Under the pieces are notes generated by a model, which was not told the DNA's origin, ran no database searches, and saw only the letters and a list, made by a program, of their open reading frames with translations. Below are positions 51,037 through 62,599 of a stretch of DNA of 64,000 bases, piece after piece. Origin of the DNA: an uncultured Oceanisphaera sp. (lineage in GTDB: Bacteria > Pseudomonadota > Gammaproteobacteria > Enterobacterales > Aeromonadaceae); contig NZ_CANLZU010000010.1 in NCBI RefSeq assembly GCF_947495715.1, positions 62,001-126,000 of the forward strand. Reading direction: 5' to 3'. Both the position numbers and the translations under genes were made by a program. Position 1 is the first letter of the stretch. Each line of letters opens with the position of its first letter.

Positions 51037-52362
51037 CTAGCCACCGGCCTGCTCGTCGAGACTGCTCAGGTAGTCCAGCTTGGCCCTGACCTTTTGCTCG
51101 AAGCCTCGCTCGCTGGGCTCGTAATAACGCCGTTGTGTCAGCGCCTCCGGCAGATACACTTCGCCGGCGGCATAGGCACCCGGCTCGTTGTGGGCGTATC
51201 GATATTCGGCGCCGTGACCCAGCTCTTTCATCAATCTGGTCGGCGCGTTGCACAAATGTACCGGCACCTCATAATCGGGCAGTTCGCGGGCATCTTTCAG
51301 CGCCGCTTTCCAGGCGGTATAGAGCGCATTGCTCTTGGGGGCACAGGCCAGATAAACGATGGCCTGGGCGATGGCGCGCTCTCCTTCCGCCGGGCCAACC
51401 CGGGTAAAACAGTCCCAGGCGGCCAGCGCCACCTCCATCGCCTTGGGGTCGGCCAGACCGATATCTTCCGAGGCGATGGCCAGCAGACGACGGGCGATAT
51501 AGAGCGGATCGCAACCGGCGGTAATCATGCGCGCATACCAGTACAGGCCGGCGTCCGGGTTGGAGCCGCGAATCGACTTGTGTATCGCCGAAATCAGGTC
51601 GTAATAGAGATCGCCCTGGTTATCGAACCGGGCCAGCCGCTCGCCGGTCACCTCCGCCAGCAGCGTCTTGTCGATACGGCGAAGACCCTCGACGTCTTCG
51701 GCCATGTCTGCCAGCAGCTCCAGATAATTCAGCGCCTTGCGACCATCGCCGTCCACCAGCTCGGCCAGCGCCCGCTGCACCCCGTCGGCCAGTACTATGC
51801 CCTGCCCGGCCAGTCCGTGTTCGTCGGACAACGCCTGAGCAATCATCTGCTCGATTTCGGCCGGCTCCAGTCGCTTGAGCAGATAAACCCGGGCCCGGGA
51901 CAGCAAGGCGTTGTTCAGCTCGAAAGAGGGATTTTCGGTGGTGGCACCGATAAAGGTGACGGTGCCGTCCTCGATATGAGGCAAGAAGGCATCCTGTTGG
52001 GATTTGTTGAAGCGGTGTACTTCGTCCACAAACAGTATGGTGCGCCGGCCGGCCAGTTTGTGCTCCCGCGCCCGCTCGATGGCGGCACGGATCTCCTTGA
52101 CCCCGGAGGTGACCGCCGAGACCCGCTCGACCTGGGCATCACAGTAGTGGGCAATCAACTCGGCCAGGGTGGTTTTGCCGGTACCCGGCGGCCCCCACAG
52201 TATCATGGAATGACAGTGACCGGCTTCCAGCGCCCGGCGCAGCGGCTTGCCCGGCCCCAGAATATGCACCTGGCCCAGGTATTGTTCCAGCCGCCGAGGG
52301 CGCATGCGCGCCGCCAGTGGGCGAAAATCATCCTGCTCAAAGTCCAGACTCAGGGTACTCAT
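51037..52362 (-). CDS. rarA: Replication-associated recombination protein RarA (MgsA)
   Basis: 441 aa, AAA+ ATPase acting at stalled replication forks. Walker [16 protein letters not shown], Walker [16 protein letters not shown], sensor 1 [12 protein letters not shown], and the C-terminal tetramerisation region ([31 protein letters not shown]). Between serS and lolA. Confidence 0.97.
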   Translation of the reverse strand: MSTLSLDFEQDDFRPLAARMRPRRLEQYLGQVHILGPGKPLRRALEAGHCHSMILWGPPGTGKTTLAELIAHYCDAQVERVSAVTSGVKEIRAAIERAREHKLAGRRTILFVDEVHRFNKSQQDAFLPHIEDGTVTFIGATTENPSFELNNALLSRARVYLLKRLEPAEIEQMIAQALSDEHGLAGQGIVLADGVQRALAELVDGDGRKALNYLELLADMAEDVEGLRRIDKTLLAEVTGERLARFDNQGDLYYDLISAIHKSIRGSNPDAGLYWYARMITAGCDPLYIARRLLAIASEDIGLADPKAMEVALAAWDCFTRVGPAEGERAIAQAIVYLACAPKSNALYTAWKAALKDARELPDYEVPVHLCNAPTRLMKELGHGAEYRYAHNEPGAYAAGEVYLPEALTQRRYYEPSERGFEQKVRAKLDYLSSLDEQAGG

Positions 52363-52455
52363 GTCATTTCATCCCCTTCAAATAAAGCCGTAAGCTGTCA
52401 GCCTGTCTTTTGGTCACACATCCCGAGTACGAGAACGGCTTAGTTTTTAGCACTA

Positions 52456-52781
52456 TATTTGCATGTCGGCCAAAGGGCCTGCTCCGCCGACTCGCTATGA
52501 ATACATCCTGTACGCTCTCCGTTTCATCCCTGAAACGGAAGGTCGGCTGAGCAGCTCCCTTTGTCCTCCTTCAAGCATCGGCATCGCCTGTTGGTGATGC
52601 CAACAGCGAGCTCCGGCGTCAAGAAGAGGCAGCAGGGATTGCCTCAGCCGACCGTCACATGCCATGGATGGCATGTGCCGAGCGCCACAGGGATGTGCTC
52701 GAAGCGTGTCGGAAGGGGCAACCCTGTTGCCTCTTTGTACGCTACGGCAAACCGGCAGATTTGTAGCCAATAGAGACCTAG
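52456..52781 (+). repeat. Structured dispersed repeat, copy 3
   Basis: About 325 bp making up most of the rarA-lolA spacer. It has the same box order as copy 2, but hairpin 1 has arms CCGTTTCA/TGAAACGG around TCCC, hairpin 2 arms CACATGCCA/TGGCATGTG around TGGA, and the right part has CACAGGGATGTG plus the GTGTCGGAAG box. The long loop insertion seen in copies 1 and 2 is absent. The right end (TTTGTAGCCAATAGAGACC) is a degraded form of copy 2's inverted repeat. Confidence 0.8.
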
Positions 52782-52794
52782 AGCTACTCATTGC

Positions 52795-53403
52795 TCAGCG
52801 TTGGTCGTCGACCATGACCCCGTCCGGGGGCGTAAAGCTAAAGGTGTCGGCCCCGGTGGCGGGTTTGGTATTCACCTGCTGCAGGGTAAATTCGCTGCGC
52901 TGGCCGCCGGACTCGATCACCGTGAAACGCTGAATCCGGTTGTTACCATCGAAGCGCAGGCTGAACTGGCTGATCAGCTCGCCCGGATCCTTGCTGGTCA
53001 CCACATAATCGGCGCCCTGACGGGCCACATCGTATTGCTGCCAGCGCCGTCCGTCACCGCCGGCAATCAGCAGAAACGGCGTGTTCTGTATCGCCTGCTC
53101 CAGCGGCGCTATGCTCACCTGCTCCACGAAGGGGTCGTACACCCAGACATCATTGCCGTTGGACACGATCAGACTCTCATCCGGTGACACCGTATGCCAG
53201 CGAAAACGGTCGGGCCGGGCCAGCTGCATGGTGCCTTGGGCACTTTGCATCGGTGCCCCCTGCTCATCGAATACCTGCTGGCTGAAGCTGGCTGAGAATC
53301 GGTCGAAGGAGGCCAGCTTCTGCTGCAATTCGGCGCGTACATCGGCCAGTGCCACGGCACTTACCGACCACAGCAGTATTCCCACGGTTGCCAGTTTTTT
53401 CAT
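52795..53403 (-). CDS. lolA: Outer-membrane lipoprotein carrier protein LolA
   Basis: 202 aa. Sec signal peptide (MKKLATVGILLWSVSAVALA, cut before DVRAE). The mature LolA fold has FSASFSQQVFDEQGAPMQSAQGTMQLARP and a W in FRWHTVSPDE. Ferries lipoproteins from LolCDE to LolB. Starts 2 bp after the ftsK stop. Confidence 0.96.
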   Translation of the reverse strand: MKKLATVGILLWSVSAVALADVRAELQQKLASFDRFSASFSQQVFDEQGAPMQSAQGTMQLARPDRFRWHTVSPDESLIVSNGNDVWVYDPFVEQVSIAPLEQAIQNTPFLLIAGGDGRRWQQYDVARQGADYVVTSKDPGELISQFSLRFDGNNRIQRFTVIESGGQRSEFTLQQVNTKPATGADTFSFTPPDGVMVDDQR

Positions 53404-53405
53404 GG

Positions 53406-56027
53406 TTACTCCCTGGCTGGCGGAGGCGCCAGCACTTCACGTTGACCGTTGCCGCCGGCGGAACTGACGATACCCTGGTATTCCATCTGTTCGATCATCC
53501 GGGCGGCCCTGTTGTAGCCTATTTTTAACTTGCGCTGCACGCTGGAGGTAGAGCCACGACGGCTCTCTACGACAAAAGCCACCGCTTCGTCAAACAGCGG
53601 GTCCAGCTCTTCATCACCGCCTTCCGGCGCTTCGCCGGGCAGCAGGCCATCGGCGCCCACCTCGCCGCTCAGAATATCCTCGATATAATTCGGTTCACCC
53701 CGCTCCTTCCAGGCGGCGACGACCCGATGCACTTCATGATCGTCCACAAAGGCGCCGTGTACCCGGGTGGGGTTGCTGTCACCGGCGGGCAGATAGAGCA
53801 TGTCGCCCATGCCCAGCAGCGATTCGGCCCCCTGTTGATCGAGAATGGTGCGCGAGTCGATTTTGCTCGACACCTGAAACGACATTCGGGTCGGAATATT
53901 GGCCTTGATAAGACCGGTGATCACATCCACCGACGGCCGCTGGGTAGCCAGAATCAAATGAATACCCGCCGCCCGCGCCTTCTGGGCGATACGGGCGATC
54001 AGCTCTTCCACCTTCTTGCCGACGATCATCATCATGTCGGCAAACTCGTCGATCACCACCACGATATGGGGCAGCTTTTCCAGCGCCGGCGGATAGGTGT
54101 CCATCGACTGGGTCGGCTCCCACAGGGGATCCCGCAGCGGCTCACCGGCATCAATGGCATCCTGCACCTTGGTGTTGAAGCCCTTGAGATTACGCACCCC
54201 CATGGCCGACATCAGCTTGTAACGACGTTCCATTTCGCCCACGCACCAGCGCAGGGAATTGGCGGCCTCTTTCATGTCGGTGACCACCTCGGTCAGCAGA
54301 TGCGGTATGCCTTCGTAGACCGACAATTCCAGCATCTTGGGATCGATCATGATAAAGCGCACTTCGTCCGGCGTGGCCTTGTACAGCATCGACAATATCA
54401 TGACGTTGACCCCCACCGACTTACCGGAGCCGGTGGTACCGGCCACCAGCACGTGGGGCATCTTGGCCAGGTTGACGATCACCGGCTCGCCGGCAATATC
54501 CTGCCCCAGCACCAGGGTCAAGGGATGATCGTTGCGGGCGAAGGCGTCGCTGTCCATCACCTCGCGCAGATAGACGGTTTCGCGCCGCGTATTGGGTAGC
54601 TCAAGACCCACATAGGGTTTGCCGGGAATGACTTCCACTACCCGCACACTGATGGCGGACAGCGAGCGGGCCAGATCCCGGGCCAGATTGGTGATTTTGC
54701 TGACCTTGACCCCGGGCGCCAGATCCAGCTCGAAGCGGGTGATCACCGGGCCCGGATAGACTCCGACCACGTTGGCCTGCACGTTGTAATCCGCCAGCTT
54801 GGCTTCCACCAACCGGGCGATGCGGTCGAGTTCCGCCTCGCTGACCGTGTGTTGCCGGGGTTTGGGCAAGTCCAGCAGCTCGACCGAGGGCAAGGGAGAC
54901 AGATCGTTGCGCTTTGAAGCCACCGGCGCCGGCTGTGGTGGCGCCGGTACCGAAGCCGGTTCGGCCTCGCCCTCACCCTCGTTTACCCAGGGCAGATCCA
55001 GTTCGTCATTATCGTCATCGTCCAGGGCCCAGCCGTTCGCCTCGGCGAGGGTGGCAATGGCCGTGTCCTGCTCGGAAACGGCACCCAGTACCGGCTCTTT
55101 GCGTACCGGCGGTGTTTTCTTCTGGATCGGAGCCCGTTTTTCTACATGAGCGGCAGCCGGGGCCAACAGGGGATCGTCCTGTTCCGCTTCCTGTACCCGC
55201 TCCCATTCCGGCTCCGGACTCGTGTCTGATTCCACCTGACCACCCAGTCGCTCCTTGAACCGGCGCCAACCCACGAATCCCGCCTCGGCCGAAGTCGGCT
55301 CGGCCTCGGCAACTGCCGCTGTTTGAGCCGGTATGGCGGGTTCGCCGGGGCTCTCGCGGCGACGCCCGGCACCACTCTGCCAGTCGACCAGCCGCTGCGG
55401 AATCTGACTGAACCAATGAGGCGCATTCAATACCGCCGCGCCCAGCCGCTCGACGATCAACAACCAGGACCAGCCGCTGAAGAAGGTGACGCCGGTGGCA
55501 AAGCCGCACAACAGCACCAGGGTCGTGCCCAGGGAGCCAAATATCGAGCTCAGGGCCGACGCCAGCATATCGCCGATAAGGCCGCCGGAAGAAAAGTAAT
55601 AGATATTGCCCACGTTCATGCTGGCCAGCGCCAGCAGACTGAGCAATAACATCAGAAAGCCGATAATGCGCAGGCTCAGGGTCAGATAGCAGATATCGCT
55701 CAATGCCCGCGGGCGCCACAGGGTCACCCAGCCGATCAGCACCATGAAAAATGGCACCAGATAGGCCGAGAAGCCGAAGGCAAACAGCAGTATGTCTGCC
55801 AGCCAGGCCCCCGCCGGCCCGGCAGCATTGCGAATGTCTCCGCCCCATGCGGTTTGCGACCAGCCCGGATCCGAGGGATGGTAAGAAACCAGCGATAACA
55901 TCATGAAGATCGCCAGTAAAATAATGCTGATCAATCCGGCCTCAAACAGACGCTGTAAACCAGACATGGGAGTAAACAGCTTTTTCTCCGCCAAACGCCC
56001 GCTCCTCGCTCTTATAGGTTGTGTCAC
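53406..56027 (-). CDS. ftsK: DNA translocase FtsK
   Basis: 873 aa. Four N-terminal TM helices (to ~190) anchor it at the septum. A short acidic, Pro/Ala-rich linker (~190-390) makes it far shorter than the 1329-residue E. coli protein. The motor domain has Walker [13 protein letters not shown] near residue 530 and [14 protein letters not shown]. The gamma winged helix at the end ([28 protein letters not shown]) reads KOPS and activates XerCD at dif. Confidence 0.98.
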   Translation of the reverse strand: MTQPIRARSGRLAEKKLFTPMSGLQRLFEAGLISIILLAIFMMLSLVSYHPSDPGWSQTAWGGDIRNAAGPAGAWLADILLFAFGFSAYLVPFFMVLIGWVTLWRPRALSDICYLTLSLRIIGFLMLLLSLLALASMNVGNIYYFSSGGLIGDMLASALSSIFGSLGTTLVLLCGFATGVTFFSGWSWLLIVERLGAAVLNAPHWFSQIPQRLVDWQSGAGRRRESPGEPAIPAQTAAVAEAEPTSAEAGFVGWRRFKERLGGQVESDTSPEPEWERVQEAEQDDPLLAPAAAHVEKRAPIQKKTPPVRKEPVLGAVSEQDTAIATLAEANGWALDDDDNDELDLPWVNEGEGEAEPASVPAPPQPAPVASKRNDLSPLPSVELLDLPKPRQHTVSEAELDRIARLVEAKLADYNVQANVVGVYPGPVITRFELDLAPGVKVSKITNLARDLARSLSAISVRVVEVIPGKPYVGLELPNTRRETVYLREVMDSDAFARNDHPLTLVLGQDIAGEPVIVNLAKMPHVLVAGTTGSGKSVGVNVMILSMLYKATPDEVRFIMIDPKMLELSVYEGIPHLLTEVVTDMKEAANSLRWCVGEMERRYKLMSAMGVRNLKGFNTKVQDAIDAGEPLRDPLWEPTQSMDTYPPALEKLPHIVVVIDEFADMMMIVGKKVEELIARIAQKARAAGIHLILATQRPSVDVITGLIKANIPTRMSFQVSSKIDSRTILDQQGAESLLGMGDMLYLPAGDSNPTRVHGAFVDDHEVHRVVAAWKERGEPNYIEDILSGEVGADGLLPGEAPEGGDEELDPLFDEAVAFVVESRRGSTSSVQRKLKIGYNRAARMIEQMEYQGIVSSAGGNGQREVLAPPPARE

Positions 56028-56073
56028 GCAATAGAAAGGCTGCGACAGTAAAAGTCGTCAGCCATCAAACGAC

Positions 56074-56096
56074 AAACGAGCGGCCGGGGCCGCTCG
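56074..56096 (-). terminator. lrp terminator
   Basis: CGAGCGGCC / GGCCGCTCG perfect arms followed by TTTGT on the minus strand, between lrp and ftsK. Confidence 0.82.
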
Positions 56097-56162
56097 CAGA
56101 GTCAGGTTCACATCGGTCCCCGCCCGGCATAAAAATACCAGAGCCAGACTCATTAGCACAGC

Positions 56163-56678
56163 TTATCGGGTATTTATCACCAGACGGTTGCTCTGCTTTA
56201 CCTCCTCCATCACCACATAGGTGCGGGTATCGTTCACGCCCGGCAGCCGCAACAGGGTTTCGCCCAGCAGCTTGCGATAGGCAGACATGTCGGCCACCCG
56301 GGTCTTGAGCAGGTAGTCGAAGTCACCGGATACCAGATGGCATTCCTGTATTTCTTCGAGCTTCTGCACCGCGTCGTTAAATTCGTCAAACACATCCGGT
56401 GTGCCGCGGTTAAGGGTAATTTCAACAAAAACCAGCAGCGACGCATCCAGGAACTGGGGGTTGAGAATGGCGGTATAACCTTCGATATAACCCTGGCGCT
56501 CCAGACGACGTACCCGCTCGAGGCAAGGCGTCGGGCTAAGCCCGACACGCTTTGACAACTCTACGTTGGAAATACGACCGTCTTGCTGCAGTTCATTGAG
56601 TATGTTGCGATCGATACGGTCGAGCTCTTTGGCCGGCCTGCTGTTTAAATCCAACACTTCATCCATCCTTTGACTCAT
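56163..56678 (-). CDS. lrp: Leucine-responsive regulatory protein
   Basis: 171 aa (167 if started at Met5). Nearly identical in pattern to E. coli Lrp: KELDRIDRNILNELQQDGRISNVELSKRVGLSPTPCLERVRRLERQG (HTH) and a RAM domain (ECHLVSGDFDYLLKTRVADMSAYRKLL). Global feast/famine regulator. The long AT-rich upstream region, as in enterics, probably holds autoregulatory sites. Confidence 0.97.
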   Translation of the reverse strand: MSQRMDEVLDLNSRPAKELDRIDRNILNELQQDGRISNVELSKRVGLSPTPCLERVRRLERQGYIEGYTAILNPQFLDASLLVFVEITLNRGTPDVFDEFNDAVQKLEEIQECHLVSGDFDYLLKTRVADMSAYRKLLGETLLRLPGVNDTRTYVVMEEVKQSNRLVINTR

Positions 56679-56923
56679 TTTCGATACATTCCACTATGAA
56701 CATTAAACCTATATGGCATAAAACCATACATCTCTGCAATAGCCCTTTCACCAGAAGCCAGTTTTTCAACCAGTTGCCAACGCTCGGCGGCGATATCCGG
56801 CATTGCAACCCACAGGCTAAAAGCAAATAAAAAAACAGAAAAAACGATTATGTATACAATCGAGATATTCAGTAGCTTAACATGGCAAATAGCAAACAGA
56901 TAGCACATACGTTTGATATTCAT
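56675..56923 (-). CDS. Possible small membrane protein upstream of lrp
   Basis: 82-codon frame overlapping the lrp start by 4 bp. It has one hydrophobic segment (~16-38, SIVYIIVFSVFLFAFSLWVAM) followed by a plausible amphipathic tail (AAERWQLVEKLASGERAIAEMYGFMPYRF). No ribosome site precedes ATG 56923, base composition is AT-rich, and no family is recognised. It may instead be the lrp leader. Kept only as a candidate. Confidence 0.25.
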   Translation of the reverse strand: MNIKRMCYLFAICHVKLLNISIVYIIVFSVFLFAFSLWVAMPDIAAERWQLVEKLASGERAIAEMYGFMPYRFNVHSGMYRK

Positions 56924-58255
<1,332 letters not shown>

Positions 58256-58277
58256 AACACCAGCCACATACGGTAAT

Positions 58278-58310
58278 AAAAAACGGCGCTGTTGCTACAG
58301 CGCCGTTTTT
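58278..58310 (+). terminator. trxB terminator
   Basis: AAAAAACGGCGCTGT-TGCT-ACAGCGCCGTTTTT, perfect and bidirectional. Confidence 0.93.
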
Positions 58311-58322
58311 GTTGCTATGGAG

Positions 58323-58677
58323 TAATACCAATTTGAATAAAGATCTGATCATTAATTTAAATCTGAGATCAGAGGCAACACAGCCACCTCCCACGACACG
58401 CTACAAGTACTTCCCTGTAAGCCCGGAAATACCGTCCCTGGCATTTCACGGCCGTGGCAGTCGCTCTCTGTTGCCTCTCCTTAAGCACGGAGTTGTCAGT
58501 AGGTCGCTCCACAGGCGACGCCGCAGCAGAGGCGCGGATGAAGGGTTCTACTCCACCGACCATCACATGACAGGGATGTCATGTGTTTGAGCGCCACATG
58601 GAAGTGCTTGCAGCGTGTCGGTGGAGTAGATCCTTCGTTCGACCTTTACAGAGCAGTTACTTAGTCAGATTGCTATA
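58323..58677 (-). repeat. Structured dispersed repeat, copy 4 (inverted)
   Basis: About 355 bp, opposite in orientation to copies 1-3. Read on the minus strand it shows the same boxes as copy 1 (GACAACTCCG, GAGGCAACAGAGAG, GACTGCCACGGCCGTGAAAT, GTGTCGTGGGAGGTGGCT). Hairpin 1 is ACATGACA-TCCC-TGTCATGT. The ends form an imperfect inverted repeat: TAATACCAATTTGAATAA on the left, and TATAGCAATCTGACTAAG on the right read inward. It lies between trxB and dauA. Confidence 0.8.
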
Positions 58678-58685
58678 AAGCCGGC

Positions 58686-60428
58686 TTATCCGACCGCGGT
58701 CAGCGGTGCCTTGGCCACCTTCTCCATCGCTTCCTGCAGGGTCGAGTAAAAGGTCAGCTCACCGGAAACCGGCTTGACTCCGGCTCTGGCCAGCGTCTTC
58801 AGTGGTTGATATTGCAGATCTGCCATCACCACCTCGATCTGCTCCTCTCGGCACCGCTCGATAAAGCGACCCAGCGCCGCCATGCCGCCCGCATCCAGAA
58901 TCGCCACCCCATCCATATAGAGTACGACGCCACGCCGTTGCCGGGACATCTCGGCCAGCTCGCTGAACACCCGGTCGGCGGCGGCAAAAAACAGCGGGCC
59001 ATTGATCTTGAACACCGACCAGCCCGCCGGCAGCGGTGTTTCCAGCAGTCGCCGATGTCCGGAAATATCCGACACCCGGGTCATCTCGGCGATGTCGCGT
59101 ACGAACAGCACCGCGGCCACCAGAATACCGACGGTAATCGCCAGCACCATGTCAAACAGTATGGTGAGCGAAAAGCAGGTCAAAAACACCAGCATGTCGG
59201 CCACCGGAGCGGTTTTCAGCAACTTCACCGCCTTGTGGGCCTCACTCATGTTCCAGGCCACCACCATCAGCAGAGCCGCCATGGCCGGCATCGGCAAATA
59301 GGCCAGCAGGGGAGCCAGCAACACCAGTCCGGCCAGTACCACCAGCGCATGCACCATGGCCGCCACCGGTGACTCGGCACCGGCCTTGACGTTGGCGGCC
59401 GAGCGGGCAATGGCGGCGGTGGCGGTAATGCCGCCGAAAAACGGCGCTATGATATTGCCAATCCCCTGCCCCAGCAGTTCGCTGTTGGCGCTGTGACGCT
59501 TGCCGGTCATGCCATCCAGCACCACGGCGCACAACAACGACTCGATGGCCCCCAGCATGGCGATGGCGAAGGCCGCCGGCAGCAAGTCACGCAACAGCGC
59601 CCAGCTCAGCGTTAACTCGCTCCCACCCGGCCCCGGTTGCAGCCAGGGCCAGATCCATTCGGGCAATACCGGCGGAATGCCCTGCCCGCTGCTGCCATCC
59701 GGTAGCAGATAACTGAACTGGCTGCTGATGGTGGCGATGTCCATGCCCTGGCGATTCAGCAACAGGGTGATGACACTGGCCAGGATCACCGCCGGCAAAT
59801 GAGCCGGTACCCCGGTTTTCAGCCGGGGCCAGAGCAGCATGATGGCCAGGGTAAGCAGCGCTATGACCAGGCTGGGCCAGTGCAGCCCCGGAAAGGCCGA
59901 CACCAGGGCTGCCACCTTGCCCGCATAGTGCTCGGGCAACGCCGTCAGGTTCAATCCCAGAAAGTCTTTCAACTGCAGGGTGGCAATCACCACCGCTATG
60001 CCACCGGTAAAACCGAGAGTGACCGGCTCGGGAATGTACTCGATCAGACGACCCAGTCGCACCAGCGCCATGCCCACCAGGATGACCCCGGACATGACGG
60101 TCGCCAACAGCAGGCCACCCAGGCCGTATTGCTGAGCGATGGGATAAAGAATCACCACAAAGGCGGCGGTAGGGCCGGAAATACTGAGCCGGGAGCCACC
60201 GGTCAACGCAATGATAAAGCCGGCGATAATGGCGGTGTACAACCCGTACTGAGGGGCAACCCCGCTGGCAATGGCCAGCGCCATGGCCAGCGGAATGGCG
60301 ATAATGCCCACCGTGATCCCGGCCAGCACATCCTTGAGCAAACGTTGGCGACCATATTGTTCCTGCAGGCAGCTTTCGCGTAAAGCATGCCCGATTCGTA
60401 ACGAAAACAGGTGGGCCCGATGCGGCAT
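58686..60428 (-). CDS. dauA: SulP-family transporter DauA (C4-dicarboxylate)
   Basis: 580 aa from ATG 60428 (GGGAGAG upstream). About 12-14 TM segments with the SulP signature (GLYTAIIAGFIIALTGGSRLSISGPTAAFVVIL) and AMLGAIESLLCAVVLDGMTG, then a cytoplasmic STAS domain (~445-565, GVVLYMDGVAILDAGGMAALGRF). Very close in pattern to E. coli DauA (YchM), an aerobic succinate transporter. Divergent from a small ribbon-helix-helix gene. Confidence 0.92.
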   Translation of the reverse strand: MPHRAHLFSLRIGHALRESCLQEQYGRQRLLKDVLAGITVGIIAIPLAMALAIASGVAPQYGLYTAIIAGFIIALTGGSRLSISGPTAAFVVILYPIAQQYGLGGLLLATVMSGVILVGMALVRLGRLIEYIPEPVTLGFTGGIAVVIATLQLKDFLGLNLTALPEHYAGKVAALVSAFPGLHWPSLVIALLTLAIMLLWPRLKTGVPAHLPAVILASVITLLLNRQGMDIATISSQFSYLLPDGSSGQGIPPVLPEWIWPWLQPGPGGSELTLSWALLRDLLPAAFAIAMLGAIESLLCAVVLDGMTGKRHSANSELLGQGIGNIIAPFFGGITATAAIARSAANVKAGAESPVAAMVHALVVLAGLVLLAPLLAYLPMPAMAALLMVVAWNMSEAHKAVKLLKTAPVADMLVFLTCFSLTILFDMVLAITVGILVAAVLFVRDIAEMTRVSDISGHRRLLETPLPAGWSVFKINGPLFFAAADRVFSELAEMSRQRRGVVLYMDGVAILDAGGMAALGRFIERCREEQIEVVMADLQYQPLKTLARAGVKPVSGELTFYSTLQEAMEKVAKAPLTAVG

Positions 60429-60540
60429 GGTTCTCTCCCGGCGATAATTTATATTAGTATTATTCAATCGATTATATGCTCATCAATTAATCATTCAATG
60501 TTAATATGATTAACATGTTTTAGTCGTTATCGGAGCCGAT

Positions 60541-60714
60541 ATGGAACAAAGAACCGCTCGCCTGACCCTGCTGATAGACCCTCGAAAAAAGGCGTTGTTT
60601 GAACAGCTTTGCGCCGAAGAAGACGTGACCCCATCCCAGAAGGTACGCCAGTTCATTCGCGACTATATCGAGCAACAAACCGGTAAAGACTGGCTCGATG
60701 CGAGTCAGGACTGA
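60541..60714 (+). CDS. Small ribbon-helix-helix (CopG-like) protein
   Basis: 57 aa: MEQRTARLTLLIDPRKKALFEQL, then the rest ending WLDASQD. A basic beta-strand start (TARLTLLIDP) followed by two helices (KKALFEQLCAEEDV, PSQKVRQFIRDYIEQQ) fits the RHH fold of CopG/Arc repressors. No toxin gene is next to it. Lies 11 bp ahead of aat and could regulate the divergent dauA or itself; that is inference. Confidence 0.75.
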   Translation: MEQRTARLTLLIDPRKKALFEQLCAEEDVTPSQKVRQFIRDYIEQQTGKDWLDASQD

Positions 60715-60725
60715 CCGGGGCTGCC

Positions 60726-61421
60726 ATGCTGACCTTACTCGATAACCGGCTCTGGTTTCCGGATCCGGCGCTGGCGCTGAACGATCCCGATGGTCTGTTG
60801 GCCATGGGCGGTGACTTGAGCTGTGATCGACTGTTACTGGCCTATCGTATGGGGATATTTCCCTGGTTCGATCAAAGCCAGCCCCTGCTGTGGTGGTCAC
60901 CCGACCCCAGGGCCGTGCTGGAGCCGGCGCAATTGCACATCAGTCGCAGCCTGGCCAAACTGGCACGCCGTAACCAGTATCATTTTACCCTCAATACCGC
61001 CTTCGACCGGGTCATTCGTGCCTGCCGCCAGTTACGGGAAAATCGCGAGGGCACCTGGATCACCCCCGGCATCGAGCAGGCCTATTGCCGACTGCACCGG
61101 CAGGGCCACGCCCACTCGGTCGAAGTCTGGCAGGAGGACAGCCTGGTGGCCGGACTCTATGGCATCGCGCTGGGCAAACTGTTTTGTGGCGAGTCGATGT
61201 TTCACCGGGTCGATAATGGCTCCAAGCTGGCCATGCTCGCACTGTGCCGGCACCTGAGCCTTCATGGTGGCGAGCTTGTCGACTGTCAGCTGCCCAACCC
61301 GCACCTGATGAGCCTGGGGGTAACCAGCTGGCCGCGCACGCGTTTTTTACATAAACTCAAAGAGCTGCAACAGCAGCCGCTAACACATGGGTGCTGGCAA
61401 CCAGGTGAGCTGATGTTATGA
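60726..61421 (+). CDS. aat: Leucyl/phenylalanyl-tRNA-protein transferase
   Basis: 231 aa. Adds Leu/Phe from tRNA to N-terminal Lys/Arg of proteins, marking them for ClpAPS. FPDPALALNDPDGLLAMGGDLSCDRLLLAYRMGIFPWF and WWSPDPRAVL are diagnostic; GESMFHRVDNGSKLA lies in the GNAT-like core. Its stop overlaps the bpt start (ATGA). Confidence 0.98.
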   Translation: MLTLLDNRLWFPDPALALNDPDGLLAMGGDLSCDRLLLAYRMGIFPWFDQSQPLLWWSPDPRAVLEPAQLHISRSLAKLARRNQYHFTLNTAFDRVIRACRQLRENREGTWITPGIEQAYCRLHRQGHAHSVEVWQEDSLVAGLYGIALGKLFCGESMFHRVDNGSKLAMLALCRHLSLHGGELVDCQLPNPHLMSLGVTSWPRTRFLHKLKELQQQPLTHGCWQPGELML

Positions 61422-62122
61422 GAGAAGTGAATCTCAAGGTGGGGCTGACGCCCAAACACCAATGCAGTTATCTGCCCAACCGGCAGGAACAACTGCTGGT
61501 CTTGCTCGACAAGGACCTGCTGTGTCCGGAAGGGTATGAACAATTGCTCAGCGCGGGCTTTCGTCGCAGCGGCTCGGACATTTATCGCCCGCACTGCCAG
61601 CTATGCCACGCCTGCGAGTCACTGCGCATCGACGTCGCCCGCTTTACACCCAGCCGCAGCCAGAAACGCATCAAGCGGCAAAACCGGGATCTGAGCGTCA
61701 GCCTGAGTGAACAGGAAAAGCCGGAGTATTTTCGATTGTATCAGCGGTATATCAACGAACGGCACCAGGATGGGGCCATGTATCCCGCCAGTCGCCAGCA
61801 GTACGACGGCTTTCTGCTATGTGACTGGCTGCCGCCGGTATTTATGGAATTCCGGCTGGATCAACGGCTGGTGGCGGTGGCGGTCACCGACCTGCTCGGC
61901 CATGCACTCAGTGCCATGTACACCTTTTACGATCCCGATCTGGAGCACAGATCCCTGGGTACTTTCGCCATTTTGAGCCAACTGGAACTGGCGTCCAATT
62001 TAAACAAGAGCTGGGTTTATCTGGGCTACCAGGTGGATGATTGTAAAAAAATGAATTATAAACAGCACTTCCGCCCGCATCAGCGACTCGTGGCCGGACA
62101 CTGGCAGGCGATGAAAGACTGA
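61418..62122 (+). CDS. bpt: Aspartate/glutamate leucyltransferase (Bpt)
   Basis: 234 aa, ATE1-like N-end-rule transferase that adds Leu to N-terminal Asp/Glu. Metal/heme-type cysteines in HCQLCHACESLRIDV; TPKHQCSYLPNRQEQLL start; GYQVDDCKKMNYKQHFRPHQRL end. Translationally coupled to aat and absent from E. coli, giving this organism the two-branch N-degron pathway seen in Vibrio. Confidence 0.96.
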   Translation: MREVNLKVGLTPKHQCSYLPNRQEQLLVLLDKDLLCPEGYEQLLSAGFRRSGSDIYRPHCQLCHACESLRIDVARFTPSRSQKRIKRQNRDLSVSLSEQEKPEYFRLYQRYINERHQDGAMYPASRQQYDGFLLCDWLPPVFMEFRLDQRLVAVAVTDLLGHALSAMYTFYDPDLEHRSLGTFAILSQLELASNLNKSWVYLGYQVDDCKKMNYKQHFRPHQRLVAGHWQAMKD

Positions 62123-62186
62123 GCGGAAACTTTACACTTGAGGCGAAATCCGGCATGATCGATGCCGTTTTTATTGCCTGCGTTAA

Positions 62187-62417
<231 letters not shown>

Positions 62418-62525
62418 TCCGTTCGCTAGTCACTCCGAGTGTGACATGGCGGCGTCTGTTACCGGTAGTTGTACCTTTGGGTAATTTGCTCGCCCCCTGT
62501 TCCGTCAGGCATACACCTCTTGGAT

Positions 62526-62560
62526 AAAAAATGCCCGGCACCATCATGGTGCCGGGCATT
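62526..62560. terminator. Bidirectional terminator, infA / clpA
   Basis: ATGCCCGGCACCA / TGGTGCCGGGCAT perfect 13-bp arms with an A run on the left. No tRNA-Ser gene is present in this spacer, unlike in E. coli. Confidence 0.9.
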
Positions 62561-62599
62561 GTAGTACTGAGTTGTGGTGCTATGCCCCAAGGCCCGATT

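Noticed and set aside
60541..60714. Toxin-antitoxin pair including the ribbon-helix-helix protein
   Set aside because: No toxin-like gene is adjacent: one side is dauA on the other strand and the other is aat.
62418..62599. tRNA-Ser gene between infA and clpA, as in E. coli
   Set aside because: No cloverleaf-forming sequence is present; only a bidirectional terminator hairpin.
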